Below are positions 42,278 through 51,510 of a stretch of 64,000 nucleotides of DNA, in pieces. This DNA is from CAYQJS01 sp964417895. GTDB taxonomy: Bacteria; Chloroflexota; UBA6077; SHYK01. The notes below the pieces were generated by a model. It was not told the DNA's origin. It ran no database searches and saw nothing but the letters and a program-made list of their open reading frames with translations. Within the stretch, counting starts at the first letter, position 1, and the number at the start of each line of letters is the position of its first letter. Location: the NCBI GenBank assembly GCA_964417895.1, contig CAYQJS010000006.1, positions 75,089-139,088 of the forward strand, read 5' to 3'. Position numbers and translations under genes: made by a program.

Positions 42278-44710
42278 TCAGGCCCCCTCGTCTCGCCCGT
42301 TCAAGAGGGCGACGCAGCCAATGTGCTCGCCTGGTCGCAGGCTCATGAACGCCACGCCCTGCGCCTGCCGCCCTTGCACGCTTACCGTGGAGACCGGGGT
42401 CCGTAGCACGGTGCCGGCCGAGGAGATGACCATCGCCTCCTCGTCGCCGTGGACGACCCGTGCACACACGATGGGGCCGCTGCGGTCCGTCACCTTCTGA
42501 GCAATGACGCCGCTGACGGCACGACCGGTTTGTCGAAACTGCGACAGGGGGGTGCGCTTCGCAATGCCGAGAGCGGTCACCAGCAACAGCTGCCCTCGCG
42601 GATCCACGACGTCCATTGAGCACACGCGGTCGTTAGCAGCCAGCCGCATCGAGCGAACGCCGCCAGCCGCGCGCGACCGCGCGGGCACGACGCCTTCTCT
42701 GAATCGGGCCGCCTGGCCCTGCTCCGTGACCAGGATCAACTCGGCGCCCCGAGTCACGTGGCACACCCAGCCCAGCTCGTCTCCCGGCTCCAAGTCCATG
42801 GCGATGAGACCGTTAGAGCGGACCGAGGCGAATTCATCGATCGTGACCTTTTTGATCTCACCCCGAGTAGTCGCCATCACGAGGTAGTGGTTGTCCTTAA
42901 AGGCACCGGTGCTGATGACAGCGGTGATGGTCTCCCGAGGCTCGATGTTGATGAGATTGATGATGGGAACGCCCTTCGTCGTCCGGTCCGACTCGGGAAT
43001 CTCATACGCCTTGAGCTGGAACACTCGTCCGCGCTCCGTGAAGAAGAGCACGTTGTCGTGCGTGCTGGCCACCGCCATATGTCTGGGCGCGTCCTCGTCG
43101 CGGAATGTCATTCCGCGAATCCCGCGGCCCCCGCGCCGCTGTGCGCGGTAGGTGTTGGGCGGCAGTCGCTTCACGTAGCCGCGGTTGCTCAGCGTGACGA
43201 GCGTGTCCACGTCAGCCACCAAGTCCTCATTGCTGATGTTCGCGTTGTCCTGGAGTGAGATGCGCGATCGACGGGCGTCGCCGAATTTCTTTTTCAATTC
43301 GACGAGATCCTCGCGGACCAGCGCCAGGATCTTCCTCGGGTTGGCCAGGAGGTCTTCCAGGTAACCGATGGTCTTCAGTAGCTCGGCGAGCTCGTCGAGG
43401 ATCTCCTGGCGCTCGAGCCTCGCCAGCCGACGGAGCTGCACGTCAAGGATCGCCTTCGTCTGCACCTCGGTGAGCTTGTAGCGCGTCATGAGGGCTTGCA
43501 TGGCCTTCTCCGCGGATTCGGCCTGCCGAATCGTGCGGATGACGGCGTCGAGATGATCGAGGGCGATCTTGAGCCCCTCGAGGATGTGCGCCCGTGCCTG
43601 CGCCCGGTTCAACTCATACTGCGACCGGCGTGTGAGGACGATCTGCCGATGCTCAAGGAAAAGGGACAGGAAGCGTTTGAGGTTGAGGACTCGCGGCTGC
43701 CCGTCGACGAGCGCCAGCATGTTCATGGGGTAGGTCGTCTGCAGGGCCGTGTGCTTGTACAGCTGAGCCAGCACGGCGGGAGGCTTCGCATCGCGCTTGA
43801 GCTCGATGACGAGCCGCATGCCCTGACGGTCGGACTCGTCGCGCATGTCGGCAATGCCTTCGATCTTCTTGTCGTGGACGAGCTCGGCGATCCGCTCTTG
43901 GAGGGTGGCCTTGTTGACCTGATACGGCAGCTCGGTGACCACGATCTGATAGCGTCCACTCCGCGGCTCCTCGGTCGCGGCTTTGGCACGAATGACGACC
44001 CGACCATGGCCCGTGGCATACGCGCTGCGGATGTCCTCCTGTCCGATCAAAAGACCGCCAGTGGGGAAATCGGGGCCGGGCACGATCTTGATGAGGTCCT
44101 CGACGGTCGCCTCGGGGTTGTCGATCAGTGCTACGAGCGCGTCGGCGATTTCTGAGAGGTTGTGGGGTGGGATGCTCGTGGCCATACCGACGGCGATGCC
44201 GGCCGATCCGTTGCAGATTAGGTTGGGGAACCGGCCCGGCAGAACGGTGGGCTCCTGAAGCCTCCCGTCGTAGTTGGGCTGCCAGTCTACGGTGTCCCGG
44301 TCGATGTCCGCCAGCATCTCCAATGCGAGCGGCGTTAGCCGCGCCTCGGTGTACCGCATGGCGGCTGGCGGGTCATTGTCGACGGAGCCGAAGTTGCCCT
44401 GCCCATCCACGAGCGGATATCGCATGCTGAACGACTGCGCCATGCGAACGAGCGTCGGATAAATGACAGCCTCGCCGTGCGGATGGTAGTTGCCTGAGGT
44501 GTCACCGCAGATCTTGGCGCTCTTGAGCCGACCGCGGTTCGGGGCCAGGTTGAGATCGTGCATGGCCACGAGAACCCGCCGCTGCGAGGGCTTCAGCCCA
44601 TCGCGAACGTCCGGGAGCGCGCGCGCGACGATGACGCTCATCGCGTAGTCGAGGTAGGAGCTGCGCATCTCCTCCTCGATCTTCACTGGTCGGACGTTGC
44701 CTGCTTCCAC
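42278..44710 (-). CDS. gyrA: DNA gyrase subunit A
   Basis: An 810-residue type IIA topoisomerase A subunit that introduces negative supercoils with GyrB. The catalytic Tyr120 is in AAMRYTEARL. The C-terminal beta-pinwheel has the GyrA box QRRGGRGI, which separates gyrase from topoisomerase IV. The quinolone-determining region reads HPHGEAVIYPTLVRMAQ. Ala81 stands where E. coli has Ser83, and Pro85 where it has Asp87, the two residues that anchor the quinolone water-metal bridge. The ATG at 44710 is divergent from the hrcA promoter. gyrB is not in the window. Confidence 0.94.
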   Translation of the reverse strand: MEAGNVRPVKIEEEMRSSYLDYAMSVIVARALPDVRDGLKPSQRRVLVAMHDLNLAPNRGRLKSAKICGDTSGNYHPHGEAVIYPTLVRMAQSFSMRYPLVDGQGNFGSVDNDPPAAMRYTEARLTPLALEMLADIDRDTVDWQPNYDGRLQEPTVLPGRFPNLICNGSAGIAVGMATSIPPHNLSEIADALVALIDNPEATVEDLIKIVPGPDFPTGGLLIGQEDIRSAYATGHGRVVIRAKAATEEPRSGRYQIVVTELPYQVNKATLQERIAELVHDKKIEGIADMRDESDRQGMRLVIELKRDAKPPAVLAQLYKHTALQTTYPMNMLALVDGQPRVLNLKRFLSLFLEHRQIVLTRRSQYELNRAQARAHILEGLKIALDHLDAVIRTIRQAESAEKAMQALMTRYKLTEVQTKAILDVQLRRLARLERQEILDELAELLKTIGYLEDLLANPRKILALVREDLVELKKKFGDARRSRISLQDNANISNEDLVADVDTLVTLSNRGYVKRLPPNTYRAQRRGGRGIRGMTFRDEDAPRHMAVASTHDNVLFFTERGRVFQLKAYEIPESDRTTKGVPIINLINIEPRETITAVISTGAFKDNHYLVMATTRGEIKKVTIDEFASVRSNGLIAMDLEPGDELGWVCHVTRGAELILVTEQGQAARFREGVVPARSRAAGGVRSMRLAANDRVCSMDVVDPRGQLLLVTALGIAKRTPLSQFRQTGRAVSGVIAQKVTDRSGPIVCARVVHGDEEAMVISSAGTVLRTPVSTVSVQGRQAQGVAFMSLRPGEHIGCVALLNGRDEGA

Positions 44711-44843
44711 TTAACGAATCCTCAGGGGGACATCGTCGGGGGTGCGGCGAAGCATCCGTTCGTCTCGGCTACGGATTGCTTGTCGCTCGGGCCGCTCAGG
44801 TTGGGTAAGTCGATTATACCGCCAGATCGGCGTGGAGCTCCTT

Positions 44844-44872
44844 TTGACACTCCCGCGCGTGCCTGGTATTCT
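44844..44872 (+). promoter_or_regulatory. Sigma-70 promoter of the hrcA operon
   Basis: TTGACA (44844-44849) and TATTCT (44867-44872) with a 17-base spacer, four bases upstream of the CIRCE operator. The arrangement is that of class I heat-shock operons. Confidence 0.85.
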
Positions 44873-44876
44873 TTGT

Positions 44877-44903
44877 TTAGCACTTGAACCATGAGAGTGC
44901 TAA
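44877..44903 (+). promoter_or_regulatory. CIRCE operator for HrcA
   Basis: TTAGCACTT, nine bases, GAGTGCTAA. This matches the CIRCE consensus TTAGCACTC-N9-GAGTGCTAA with one mismatch. It overlaps the predicted transcription start, so HrcA would repress its own operon until heat shock. Confidence 0.95.
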
Positions 44904-44920
44904 ATTCCCCAGGTGAGCGC

Positions 44921-45967
44921 ATGCACGCGACGCCCGAGCTCGCCCCCCGCCGAGGGTGGATCCTGAAACACCTCGTTGAGGAGTACGTCGTTACCGCGCA
45001 ACCGGTGTCCTCCGACGTGCTCGTGCGCAAGTACGTGCCCGCCATCTCATCGGCGACGGTCCGGAATGAGATGGCGGCTCTGGAGGACTCCGGCTATCTG
45101 TATCACCCCCATACGTCATCGGGCCGGGTGCCATCGGACCGCGGCTATCGCTACTACGTCGAGTGGCTCATGGCAGACGCGCGACTGTCGGAGATGGAGG
45201 AGCGCACCATCTCCCACCAATTCCACCAGGTGGAGCTGGATGTCGGCGAGTGGCTGGCGCTCGCCGCCTCGCTGCTCGCGAGCAGGGTCCAGAACCCGGT
45301 CGTGATCGCGCCGCCGGGTGCTCAGGTGAGCCGGCTGCGCAGGCTCGATCTAGTGAGAACATCTTCTGGCTCCTCGCTTCTCGCCGTGATGTTGAGCTCC
45401 GGCGCCGTCGGGCAACAAGTGGTACGTTCGCTGGAGGATCTCGATCCGACGGATCTGACCCGCGTCGCGAACGAATGGAACGATCTGCTGGCGGGGAAGT
45501 CGGCGGCGGAAGTGCGCCAGATGGCCAGGGGGAGTGTTCACGCGGACCTCCTCGAATCCGTTGCGCGCCTCCTCGAGGATGCGGATCGTCAGCACCCGGG
45601 GCAGGTCCACGTGGAGGGATTGAGTTACATCGCAGCGCAGCCTGAATTCGGGACCAGCGAGCGCCTCCAACCGGTGGTCGAGACCTTGGAGCAACCCGGC
45701 GGTCTGATATCGCTCATGGAGCGGCTGCTTCAATCGGATGGCGTTTACGTGGCTATCGGGCAGGAGCAGCCCCTCGAGCGTCTGCGCGAGTGCGCGGCCG
45801 TGCTCGCCACGTACGGACGCGTGGATGACCTGCTCGGGGTGGTGGGCATTATCGGGCCTACCCGCCTTCCGTACTGGCGGGCGGTGCCGATGGTCGGGTA
45901 CATCGCCGGCATGCTCGACCGCCTGCTGGGCGACACGTTTATTTTCCAAGAGGGCCGTCGGCCGTAA
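44921..45967 (+). CDS. hrcA: Heat-inducible transcription repressor HrcA
   Basis: Binds CIRCE and represses class I heat-shock genes, with GroEL modulating its folding. The 348 residues begin at ATG 44921 after AGGTGAG; an ATG at 44891 lies within the CIRCE element and is rejected. The N-terminal winged helix reads ILKHLVEEYVVTAQPVSS, SSATVRNEMAALEDSGYL and HPHTSSGRVPSDRGYRYYV. The GAF-like domain and IGPTRLPYWRAVPMVGYI C-terminus are typical. First gene of the heat-shock operon. Confidence 0.95.
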   Translation: MHATPELAPRRGWILKHLVEEYVVTAQPVSSDVLVRKYVPAISSATVRNEMAALEDSGYLYHPHTSSGRVPSDRGYRYYVEWLMADARLSEMEERTISHQFHQVELDVGEWLALAASLLASRVQNPVVIAPPGAQVSRLRRLDLVRTSSGSSLLAVMLSSGAVGQQVVRSLEDLDPTDLTRVANEWNDLLAGKSAAEVRQMARGSVHADLLESVARLLEDADRQHPGQVHVEGLSYIAAQPEFGTSERLQPVVETLEQPGGLISLMERLLQSDGVYVAIGQEQPLERLRECAAVLATYGRVDDLLGVVGIIGPTRLPYWRAVPMVGYIAGMLDRLLGDTFIFQEGRRP

Positions 45968-46038
45968 CCGCGCGAAGCGCGCGGGGGCACGAGTTGAACG
46001 ACCCGCTCCATAGAAAAGCCCATCGGATAGGTGAGCTA

Positions 46039-46680
46039 ATGGCTGAAACACACGACGATCCACCCGCGGCGCACGCGCCGCGGGCAGGGGAGGGGCACGG
46101 GATGCCGGAAGGCGGCGCGCCGCCAACTGAGGCGCTGGGCGAAGGGGACCGGGTTGAAGCGGGCGGATCGGCCACAGCTGACGCTCGCGCAGGGGAAACG
46201 ATCGAGTCGCTTCGAGCGGCCGTCGACGCTCTGCGCGCGGAACAGGACGAGCAGTTCCGGGCCTGGCAGCGCACGCAAGCGGACTTCGTCAACTACCGTC
46301 GGCGAAGCGAGCAGGAGCGTGCAGACCTGGTCAAAGTCGCCGAGGCACTCCTGATCCGCGACTTGCTCCCGGTGCTCGATGACCTCGAGCGTGGCCTTGG
46401 GAATCTGTCGCCAGAGCTGAAGGGGCTTACTTGGGTTGACGGCATCCTCCTTATCGAGCGCAAGCTCGCTGCCGTCCTCGAGGCGCACGGCCTGACGCCG
46501 ATCGAGGCGCTGGGCAAGGAGTTCGATCCCCACGAGCATGAGGCGGTCCTGCGGGATGGCGAGCCGGGCGGTGCCACCATCGTGACCGGCGAGCTGCAGA
46601 AGGGGTATCGCTTACACGATCACGTGCTGCGGCCAACACTCGTTAAGGTTGGCCAGCCATCAAATTCCAACGTGCGGTGA
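46039..46680 (+). CDS. grpE: Nucleotide exchange factor GrpE
   Basis: Releases ADP from DnaK. ATG at 46039 gives 213 residues; an upstream TTG at 45994 would add 15. A charged, disordered N-terminus of about 55 residues leads to the long coiled coil (LRAAVDALRAEQDEQFRAWQRTQADFVNYRRR in parts) and the C-terminal beta domain with GKEFDPHEHEAVL and LRPTLVKVGQP. Its stop is 7 bases before dnaK. Confidence 0.93.
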   Translation: MAETHDDPPAAHAPRAGEGHGMPEGGAPPTEALGEGDRVEAGGSATADARAGETIESLRAAVDALRAEQDEQFRAWQRTQADFVNYRRRSEQERADLVKVAEALLIRDLLPVLDDLERGLGNLSPELKGLTWVDGILLIERKLAAVLEAHGLTPIEALGKEFDPHEHEAVLRDGEPGGATIVTGELQKGYRLHDHVLRPTLVKVGQPSNSNVR

Positions 46681-46687
46681 GAAGAGC

Positions 46688-48571
46688 ATGCCAAAGGTAA
46701 TAGGTATCGATCTCGGAACGACGAACTCGGTCGTCGCAGTGATGGAGGGCGGCGAGCCCGTTGTCATCCCCAACGCCGAAGGCAGCCGGCTGACGCCGTC
46801 GGTCGTGGCTGTGAACCCGAAGACCGGTGAGCGGATGGTGGGGCAGGTTGCGAAACGGCAGTCCATTACCAATCCAACCAACACAATCTTCTCCATCAAG
46901 CGCTTTATGGGGCGCAAGTTCAACGACCCCACTGTGGAGCAAGACAAGAAGCTGGTGCCGTACACGCTGAGCGCCGCGCCCAACGGGGACGTGCGAGTCC
47001 AGCTCGGCGATAAGAGTCACTCGCCGCAGGAGATCTCGGCGATGATCCTTCAGAAGCTAAAGACGGACGCGGAGGCGTATCTCGGCGAGCCGGTTACGCA
47101 AGCGGTGATCACCGTACCGGCCTACTTCAACGACAGCCAGCGGCAGGCGACGAAGGACGCCGGCACGATCGCGGGCCTGGAGGTGCTGCGGATCATCAAC
47201 GAGCCAACGGCGTCCTCCCTGGCCTACGGATTGGACAAGAAGAACGACGAGGAGATCGCCGTCTACGACCTCGGCGGTGGGACTTTCGACATCTCGATCC
47301 TCCGCCTCGGCGATGGCGTCTTCGAGGTCGTCTCCACCAACGGCGATACCCACCTGGGCGGGGACGACTTCGACCAGCGGGTGATCGACTGGATCTGCGA
47401 CGAGTTCAGACGCGAGCAGGGCATCGATCTCCGCCAGGACCGCATGGCGTTACAGCGATTGAAGGAGGCCGCCGAGAAGGCGAAGGTCGAGCTGTCGACG
47501 GTAATGCAGGCCGAAATCAACCTGCCGTTCATCACGGCGGACGCATCCGGGCCCAAGCACTTGGTGCTCTCATTGGCCCGTTCCAAGCTGGAGCAGCTGA
47601 CCGCCGATCTTGTCGACCGGACGACGGGCCCGGTCAAGCAGGCGCTCGCCGACGCCGAGCTTCAGGAGGCTCAGATCGACGAGGTCGTGATGGTAGGCGG
47701 CCAAACACGCATGCCAGCGGTCCAGGAGCGCGTAAAGAGGTACTTCGGCAAGGAGCCGCACAAGGGCGTCAATCCCGACGAGGTGGTCGCCATCGGCGCC
47801 GCTATTCAGGCCGGCGTGTTGCAGGGCGACGTCAAGAACGTGCTCCTGCTTGACGTGACCCCCCTGACCCTGGGAATCGAGACCCTCGGCGGCGTGATGA
47901 CGCCCCTCATCAACCGGAACACGACCGTGCCGACGTCGAAGAGCCAGATATTCAGTACCGCCGCCGACAGCCAGTCATCGGTTGAGATCCACGTCCTCCA
48001 GGGCGAGCGCCCGATGGCGAACGGCAACAAGAGCATCGGTCGCTTCATCCTGGATGGCCTCCTCCCCGCACCTCGCGGTATCCCGCAAATTGAGGTGACG
48101 TTCGACATCGACGCCAATGGCATTCTCTCTGTGTCGGCCAAAGACAAAGGCACTGGGCGCGAGCAGCGCATCACGATCACCGCGTCCAGCGGGCTTGCCA
48201 AGGATGAGATCGAGCGCATGACCCGGGACGCGGAGGCGCATGCCGAGGAGGACCGCTTGCGCCGCGAGGAGATCGAGGCGCGCAACATCGGCGACTCGCT
48301 GGCCTATTCCGCGGAGAAGATCCTGCGGGAGGATGACGGGAAGCTGCCGGCGGACCTCAAGGAAGAGGTGCAGGGAAAGATCATTGCGCTGCGTACCGCC
48401 CTTGAGGGAGACGATTCCTCGGCCATCCGCTCAGCTACCGATGAGCTGAATCAGGCGATGCAGAAACTCGGCTCGGCGGTCTATGGGCAGGGCGGCAGCC
48501 AGGGGGGGCCGGGAACCGGCCCGCGGCAGGGCGATGAGGGTACGGTCGAAGGCGAGTTCCGAGAGGTTTGA
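46688..48571 (+). CDS. dnaK: Molecular chaperone DnaK (Hsp70)
   Basis: ATP-driven chaperone of 627 residues, the usual size. ATG at 46688 opens with PKVIGIDLGTTNSVVAVMEGG. Hsp70 signatures are present: IAVYDLGGGTFDISIL, VVMVGGQTRMPAVQERV and the linker LLLDVTPLTLGIET before the substrate-binding domain. The C-terminal lid ends in a Gly/Gln-rich stretch and an acidic tail (EGTVEGEFREV). Upstream in-frame codons to 46649 lie in grpE. Confidence 0.96.
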   Translation: MPKVIGIDLGTTNSVVAVMEGGEPVVIPNAEGSRLTPSVVAVNPKTGERMVGQVAKRQSITNPTNTIFSIKRFMGRKFNDPTVEQDKKLVPYTLSAAPNGDVRVQLGDKSHSPQEISAMILQKLKTDAEAYLGEPVTQAVITVPAYFNDSQRQATKDAGTIAGLEVLRIINEPTASSLAYGLDKKNDEEIAVYDLGGGTFDISILRLGDGVFEVVSTNGDTHLGGDDFDQRVIDWICDEFRREQGIDLRQDRMALQRLKEAAEKAKVELSTVMQAEINLPFITADASGPKHLVLSLARSKLEQLTADLVDRTTGPVKQALADAELQEAQIDEVVMVGGQTRMPAVQERVKRYFGKEPHKGVNPDEVVAIGAAIQAGVLQGDVKNVLLLDVTPLTLGIETLGGVMTPLINRNTTVPTSKSQIFSTAADSQSSVEIHVLQGERPMANGNKSIGRFILDGLLPAPRGIPQIEVTFDIDANGILSVSAKDKGTGREQRITITASSGLAKDEIERMTRDAEAHAEEDRLRREEIEARNIGDSLAYSAEKILREDDGKLPADLKEEVQGKIIALRTALEGDDSSAIRSATDELNQAMQKLGSAVYGQGGSQGGPGTGPRQGDEGTVEGEFREV

Positions 48572-48634
48572 GCAGCACGTAGCCCATCGCCTCTCGCGAG
48601 AGGGACGGGTTGACCCCAGGAGGCGGCTGGCCGG

Positions 48635-49789
48635 ATGGCCACTGGCAAGCGAGACTATTACGAAGTGCTGGGCGTGCCGAGAGGCGCGACGGAAGAGGAC
48701 ATCCGTCGCGCCTTTCGCAAGCTCGCCTTCGACAATCACCCTGACCGCAACGCTAACCCTAATGCATCGGAACGCTTCAAAGAGATCAACGAAGCCCACG
48801 AGGTGCTCCGGGATGCGGAGAAGCGACAGGCGTACGATCGCTTCGGCCACGCGGGCATCGACCCCTCGTTCAACGGCGGCTTCGGCGGGTTCAGTGGCTT
48901 CGGCTTCGACGACATCTTCGACACGTTCTTCGGCCGCACAGCGTCGGGTCGTCGGCCGCGAGCACAGCGCGGCCCCGACCTCAGAACAGACCTTTCTGTC
49001 TCTTTCGAGGAAGCCATCTTCGGAGCCGAGAAGGAGCTGGAGATCGGAAGGCACGAGACCTGCTCGCCGTGCGGCGGCCTGGGGCTCGAGCCAGGGACCC
49101 AGCCCGAGACCTGCACCCGCTGTGGGGGCAGCGGCGAGATCCGGCGGGCCCATCAGTCCATCTTCGGCCAGTTTGTCAACGTCAGCGTCTGCGACCAGTG
49201 TGGGGGTGAGGGGCGCGTCATCCGCACGCCTTGCGGCGCGTGCCGAGGAGCCGGCCAGGTCCGGGCCACCAAACACCTGGCGGTGAGCCTGCCGGCCGGG
49301 CTCGATGATGGCACACAGATCAGGCTCTCCGGGGAGGGGGAGCCGCCAGATCGAACGCGCGGCGGGAAAGTACCCGGCGATCTTTACGTCGTCATCCACG
49401 CTCCCTCCCAGAAAGTCTTGCCCTGGGAAGGAGGGTCGCTCGTGATGCGGCGGCAGGGGCATGATCTGGTGCTGGACATCCCTCTGAATGTGGCGCAGGC
49501 GGCGCTCGGAGATGAGTTGACGATCCCCACGCTCGATGGCTCCGCTGAGCTGAAGATCCCCGCGGGAACGCAGTACGGGAAGGCGTTTCGCATCAGGGGA
49601 AAGGGCGTGCCTCACTTGCGGGATGCGCGGCGGGGGGACCTCCAGGTGCGCGCGCACGTCATGGTGCCCTCCGATCTTACGGGCGAGCAGAGGGACCTAT
49701 TCCGCAAACTCGACGCCACCTTCCGCACCAGTCACAACGCCGACGCCAAGAGCATTTTCGAGAGGGTGAAGGACGCCTTCGGCGTCTGA
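48635..49789 (+). CDS. dnaJ: Chaperone protein DnaJ (Hsp40)
   Basis: Co-chaperone that stimulates DnaK ATPase. The 384 residues form a type I DnaJ: J domain with H35-P36-D37, Gly/Phe-rich linker (NGGFGGFSGFGFDDIFDTFFG), four zinc repeats (CSPCGGLG, CTRCGGSG, CDQCGGEG, CGACRGAG) and the C-terminal client-binding beta domains. It lies 63 bases after dnaK. Confidence 0.95.
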   Translation: MATGKRDYYEVLGVPRGATEEDIRRAFRKLAFDNHPDRNANPNASERFKEINEAHEVLRDAEKRQAYDRFGHAGIDPSFNGGFGGFSGFGFDDIFDTFFGRTASGRRPRAQRGPDLRTDLSVSFEEAIFGAEKELEIGRHETCSPCGGLGLEPGTQPETCTRCGGSGEIRRAHQSIFGQFVNVSVCDQCGGEGRVIRTPCGACRGAGQVRATKHLAVSLPAGLDDGTQIRLSGEGEPPDRTRGGKVPGDLYVVIHAPSQKVLPWEGGSLVMRRQGHDLVLDIPLNVAQAALGDELTIPTLDGSAELKIPAGTQYGKAFRIRGKGVPHLRDARRGDLQVRAHVMVPSDLTGEQRDLFRKLDATFRTSHNADAKSIFERVKDAFGV

Positions 49790-49805
49790 GGCGACCGCCT
49801 CAGGA

Positions 49806-49845
49806 AAAGACAGTCACCCTGAGCGAAGGGAAGGGTCTGGCGGGA
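49806..49845. repeat. Dispersed repeat fragment (CACCCTGAGCGAAGGG)
   Basis: CAGTCACCCTGAGCGAAGGG plus AAGGGTCTGGCGGGAGA resembles the 42186-42236 and 18587-18691 copies. It occupies the spacer between dnaJ and the antiporter gene. Confidence 0.6.
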
Positions 49846-49935
49846 GATGCCTCGAAGGCGGCGTAGTGTGACAGTTTCATTTACCCGTGACGCCCAGCGG
49901 CGCATGACATCTCCGCGTCCCTCCGCTAATTGACC

Positions 49936-51510
49936 ATGGAGCCCTTCAGCGCTGACGCCTTTGTGCGAACGCTGGCGCTCGTCGGCGTCATCATCGTCGT
50001 GGCCGCCCTCCTCTCGGGCCTCGCCGACCGGACGGGGCTGCCACAGGTGGCGGTGTTTCTCGCTCTCGGGGCGGTTCTCGGCCCGGCTGGCCTCGGTCTT
50101 GTCCAGGTCACGCTTGACTCGCCAGCGCTCCGCGTCGTTGCCACGATCAGCCTCGTCCTGGTTCTATTCGGAGACGCGATCGCCTTCGATGTGGCTGAGA
50201 TCAGGCGGCACGCGGGGCTGGTCTTCCTCGTACTGGGTCCGGGCACAATCCTCACGGCAGCGTTAGTTGGCGTTGCCGGCTGGGGACTCCTGGGGTTGGC
50301 CCCCGCGGCTGCCGCCATTCTGGGCGCAGCGCTTGCGTCAACCGATCCCGTACTCGTGCGCAGCATCCTGCGCGCCCGCGGGCTTCCCACGACGGCGCGC
50401 CAGGTCCTCCGCCTGGAGAGCGGTTTGAACGACTCTGTTTTGTTGCCGATCGTGTTAGTTGCCATTGCGCTTCTCACCCGCGGAGATACCGGTGAGAACG
50501 GCGGCGTGCGATTCGCCATGGACCTGCTGCTGCTCGGTCCGGGCGCTGGGGTCGCCGTGGGGCTCGTGGCCGTTGCGAGCCTGGACTTAATTCGGCGGCG
50601 CATCGGGGTGTTGCGGGACTACGAGTCGCTGTATGCAATCGGAACGGCTTTCGCGGCCTACGCCGCAGCCGAGGCGCTGCATGGCAGCGGTTTCCTCGCC
50701 GCGTTCACCGCGGGCTTGACGATCGCGGCTCTCGACGTGGAGCTTTGCGATTGCTTCATCGAGTACGGCCAGACCACCGCGGAGATGGCGCTTCTCTTCA
50801 CCTTTGTCTTGCTGGGCGGCTCGCTCATCTGGAGCGGCATCCCGCTGCTGAGCCCGGCTGTTGTGCTCTTCGCCGTGGCGGCGGTGTTGCTGCGTCCCGT
50901 CGTGTACTTCGGTTCCCTCCTGCCCGCCAGGCTGGAGCGGCGAGCGCGCCTCATCATTGTCTGGTTCGGGCCGCGCGGGCTGAGCTCGCTGCTGCTCGTA
51001 CTTTTGGCCATATTCGCCGGTGTGCCTGGAAGCGACTACCTGTTCGCCATATGCTCGCTCGTCGTTCTTCTGTCCCTGGTTGTGCACGGCGGGACCCCGG
51101 CCATACTGGCCGCGATCGAGGGCAGGACCCGGAGGGGCGCTGATGCCGACGGCGGGGGGACCCCCGTCGGCTCGGCCACACAGAACCGGGGAGACGCCCC
51201 CCGTTCCCCCACCACCTCGTCGGCGGATGACAGAAGCGGGAGCGACGACCGCCGCGCGTCCATGCCCACAGCCGTGCAAACGGAGACAGATGGTTCGCCG
51301 GATGCGGACCGCGTCTCGATCGCGGAGCTCCGCGAGCTGTGGGAGTCGGGCGCTCCGGTGGTAATCCTCGACGCGCGGACAGAGCGCACCTTCAATCGCG
51401 ACTCGCTCCAGGCGGCGGGGGCCGTGCGTCTAGATCCGGACCACATGGCGGAGCGGGCCGCCGAGCTGCGATTGCCGCGCGACGCTTGGCTCGTGGCCTA
51501 TTGCACCTGA
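49936..51510 (+). CDS. Cation/proton antiporter (NhaP/CPA1 type) with C-terminal rhodanese domain, ending at an in-frame UGA
   Basis: A 524-residue reading up to TGA at 51508. Residues 1-385 form about 12 hydrophobic helices of the monovalent-cation/proton antiporter family, with GAALASTDPVLVRSI, LRLESGLNDSVLLPIVL and WFGPRGLSSLLLVLLAI. A hydrophilic linker (about 395-455) leads to a rhodanese domain (VSIAELRELW, PVVILDARTERTF, LPRDAWLVAYCT). That domain stops in the middle of its active-site loop. The same frame continues after the UGA with the missing rhodanese half (next entry). ATG at 49936 is preferred to TTG 49930. It lies in the dnaJ-prmA interval. Confidence 0.85.
   Translation: MEPFSADAFVRTLALVGVIIVVAALLSGLADRTGLPQVAVFLALGAVLGPAGLGLVQVTLDSPALRVVATISLVLVLFGDAIAFDVAEIRRHAGLVFLVLGPGTILTAALVGVAGWGLLGLAPAAAAILGAALASTDPVLVRSILRARGLPTTARQVLRLESGLNDSVLLPIVLVAIALLTRGDTGENGGVRFAMDLLLLGPGAGVAVGLVAVASLDLIRRRIGVLRDYESLYAIGTAFAAYAAAEALHGSGFLAAFTAGLTIAALDVELCDCFIEYGQTTAEMALLFTFVLLGGSLIWSGIPLLSPAVVLFAVAAVLLRPVVYFGSLLPARLERRARLIIVWFGPRGLSSLLLVLLAIFAGVPGSDYLFAICSLVVLLSLVVHGGTPAILAAIEGRTRRGADADGGGTPVGSATQNRGDAPRSPTTSSADDRSGSDDRRASMPTAVQTETDGSPDADRVSIAELRELWESGAPVVILDARTERTFNRDSLQAAGAVRLDPDHMAERAAELRLPRDAWLVAYCT

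Noticed and set aside
44891..44920. Upstream ATG for hrcA
   Set aside because: It lies within the CIRCE operator and has no ribosome-binding site; ATG 44921 follows AGGTGAG.
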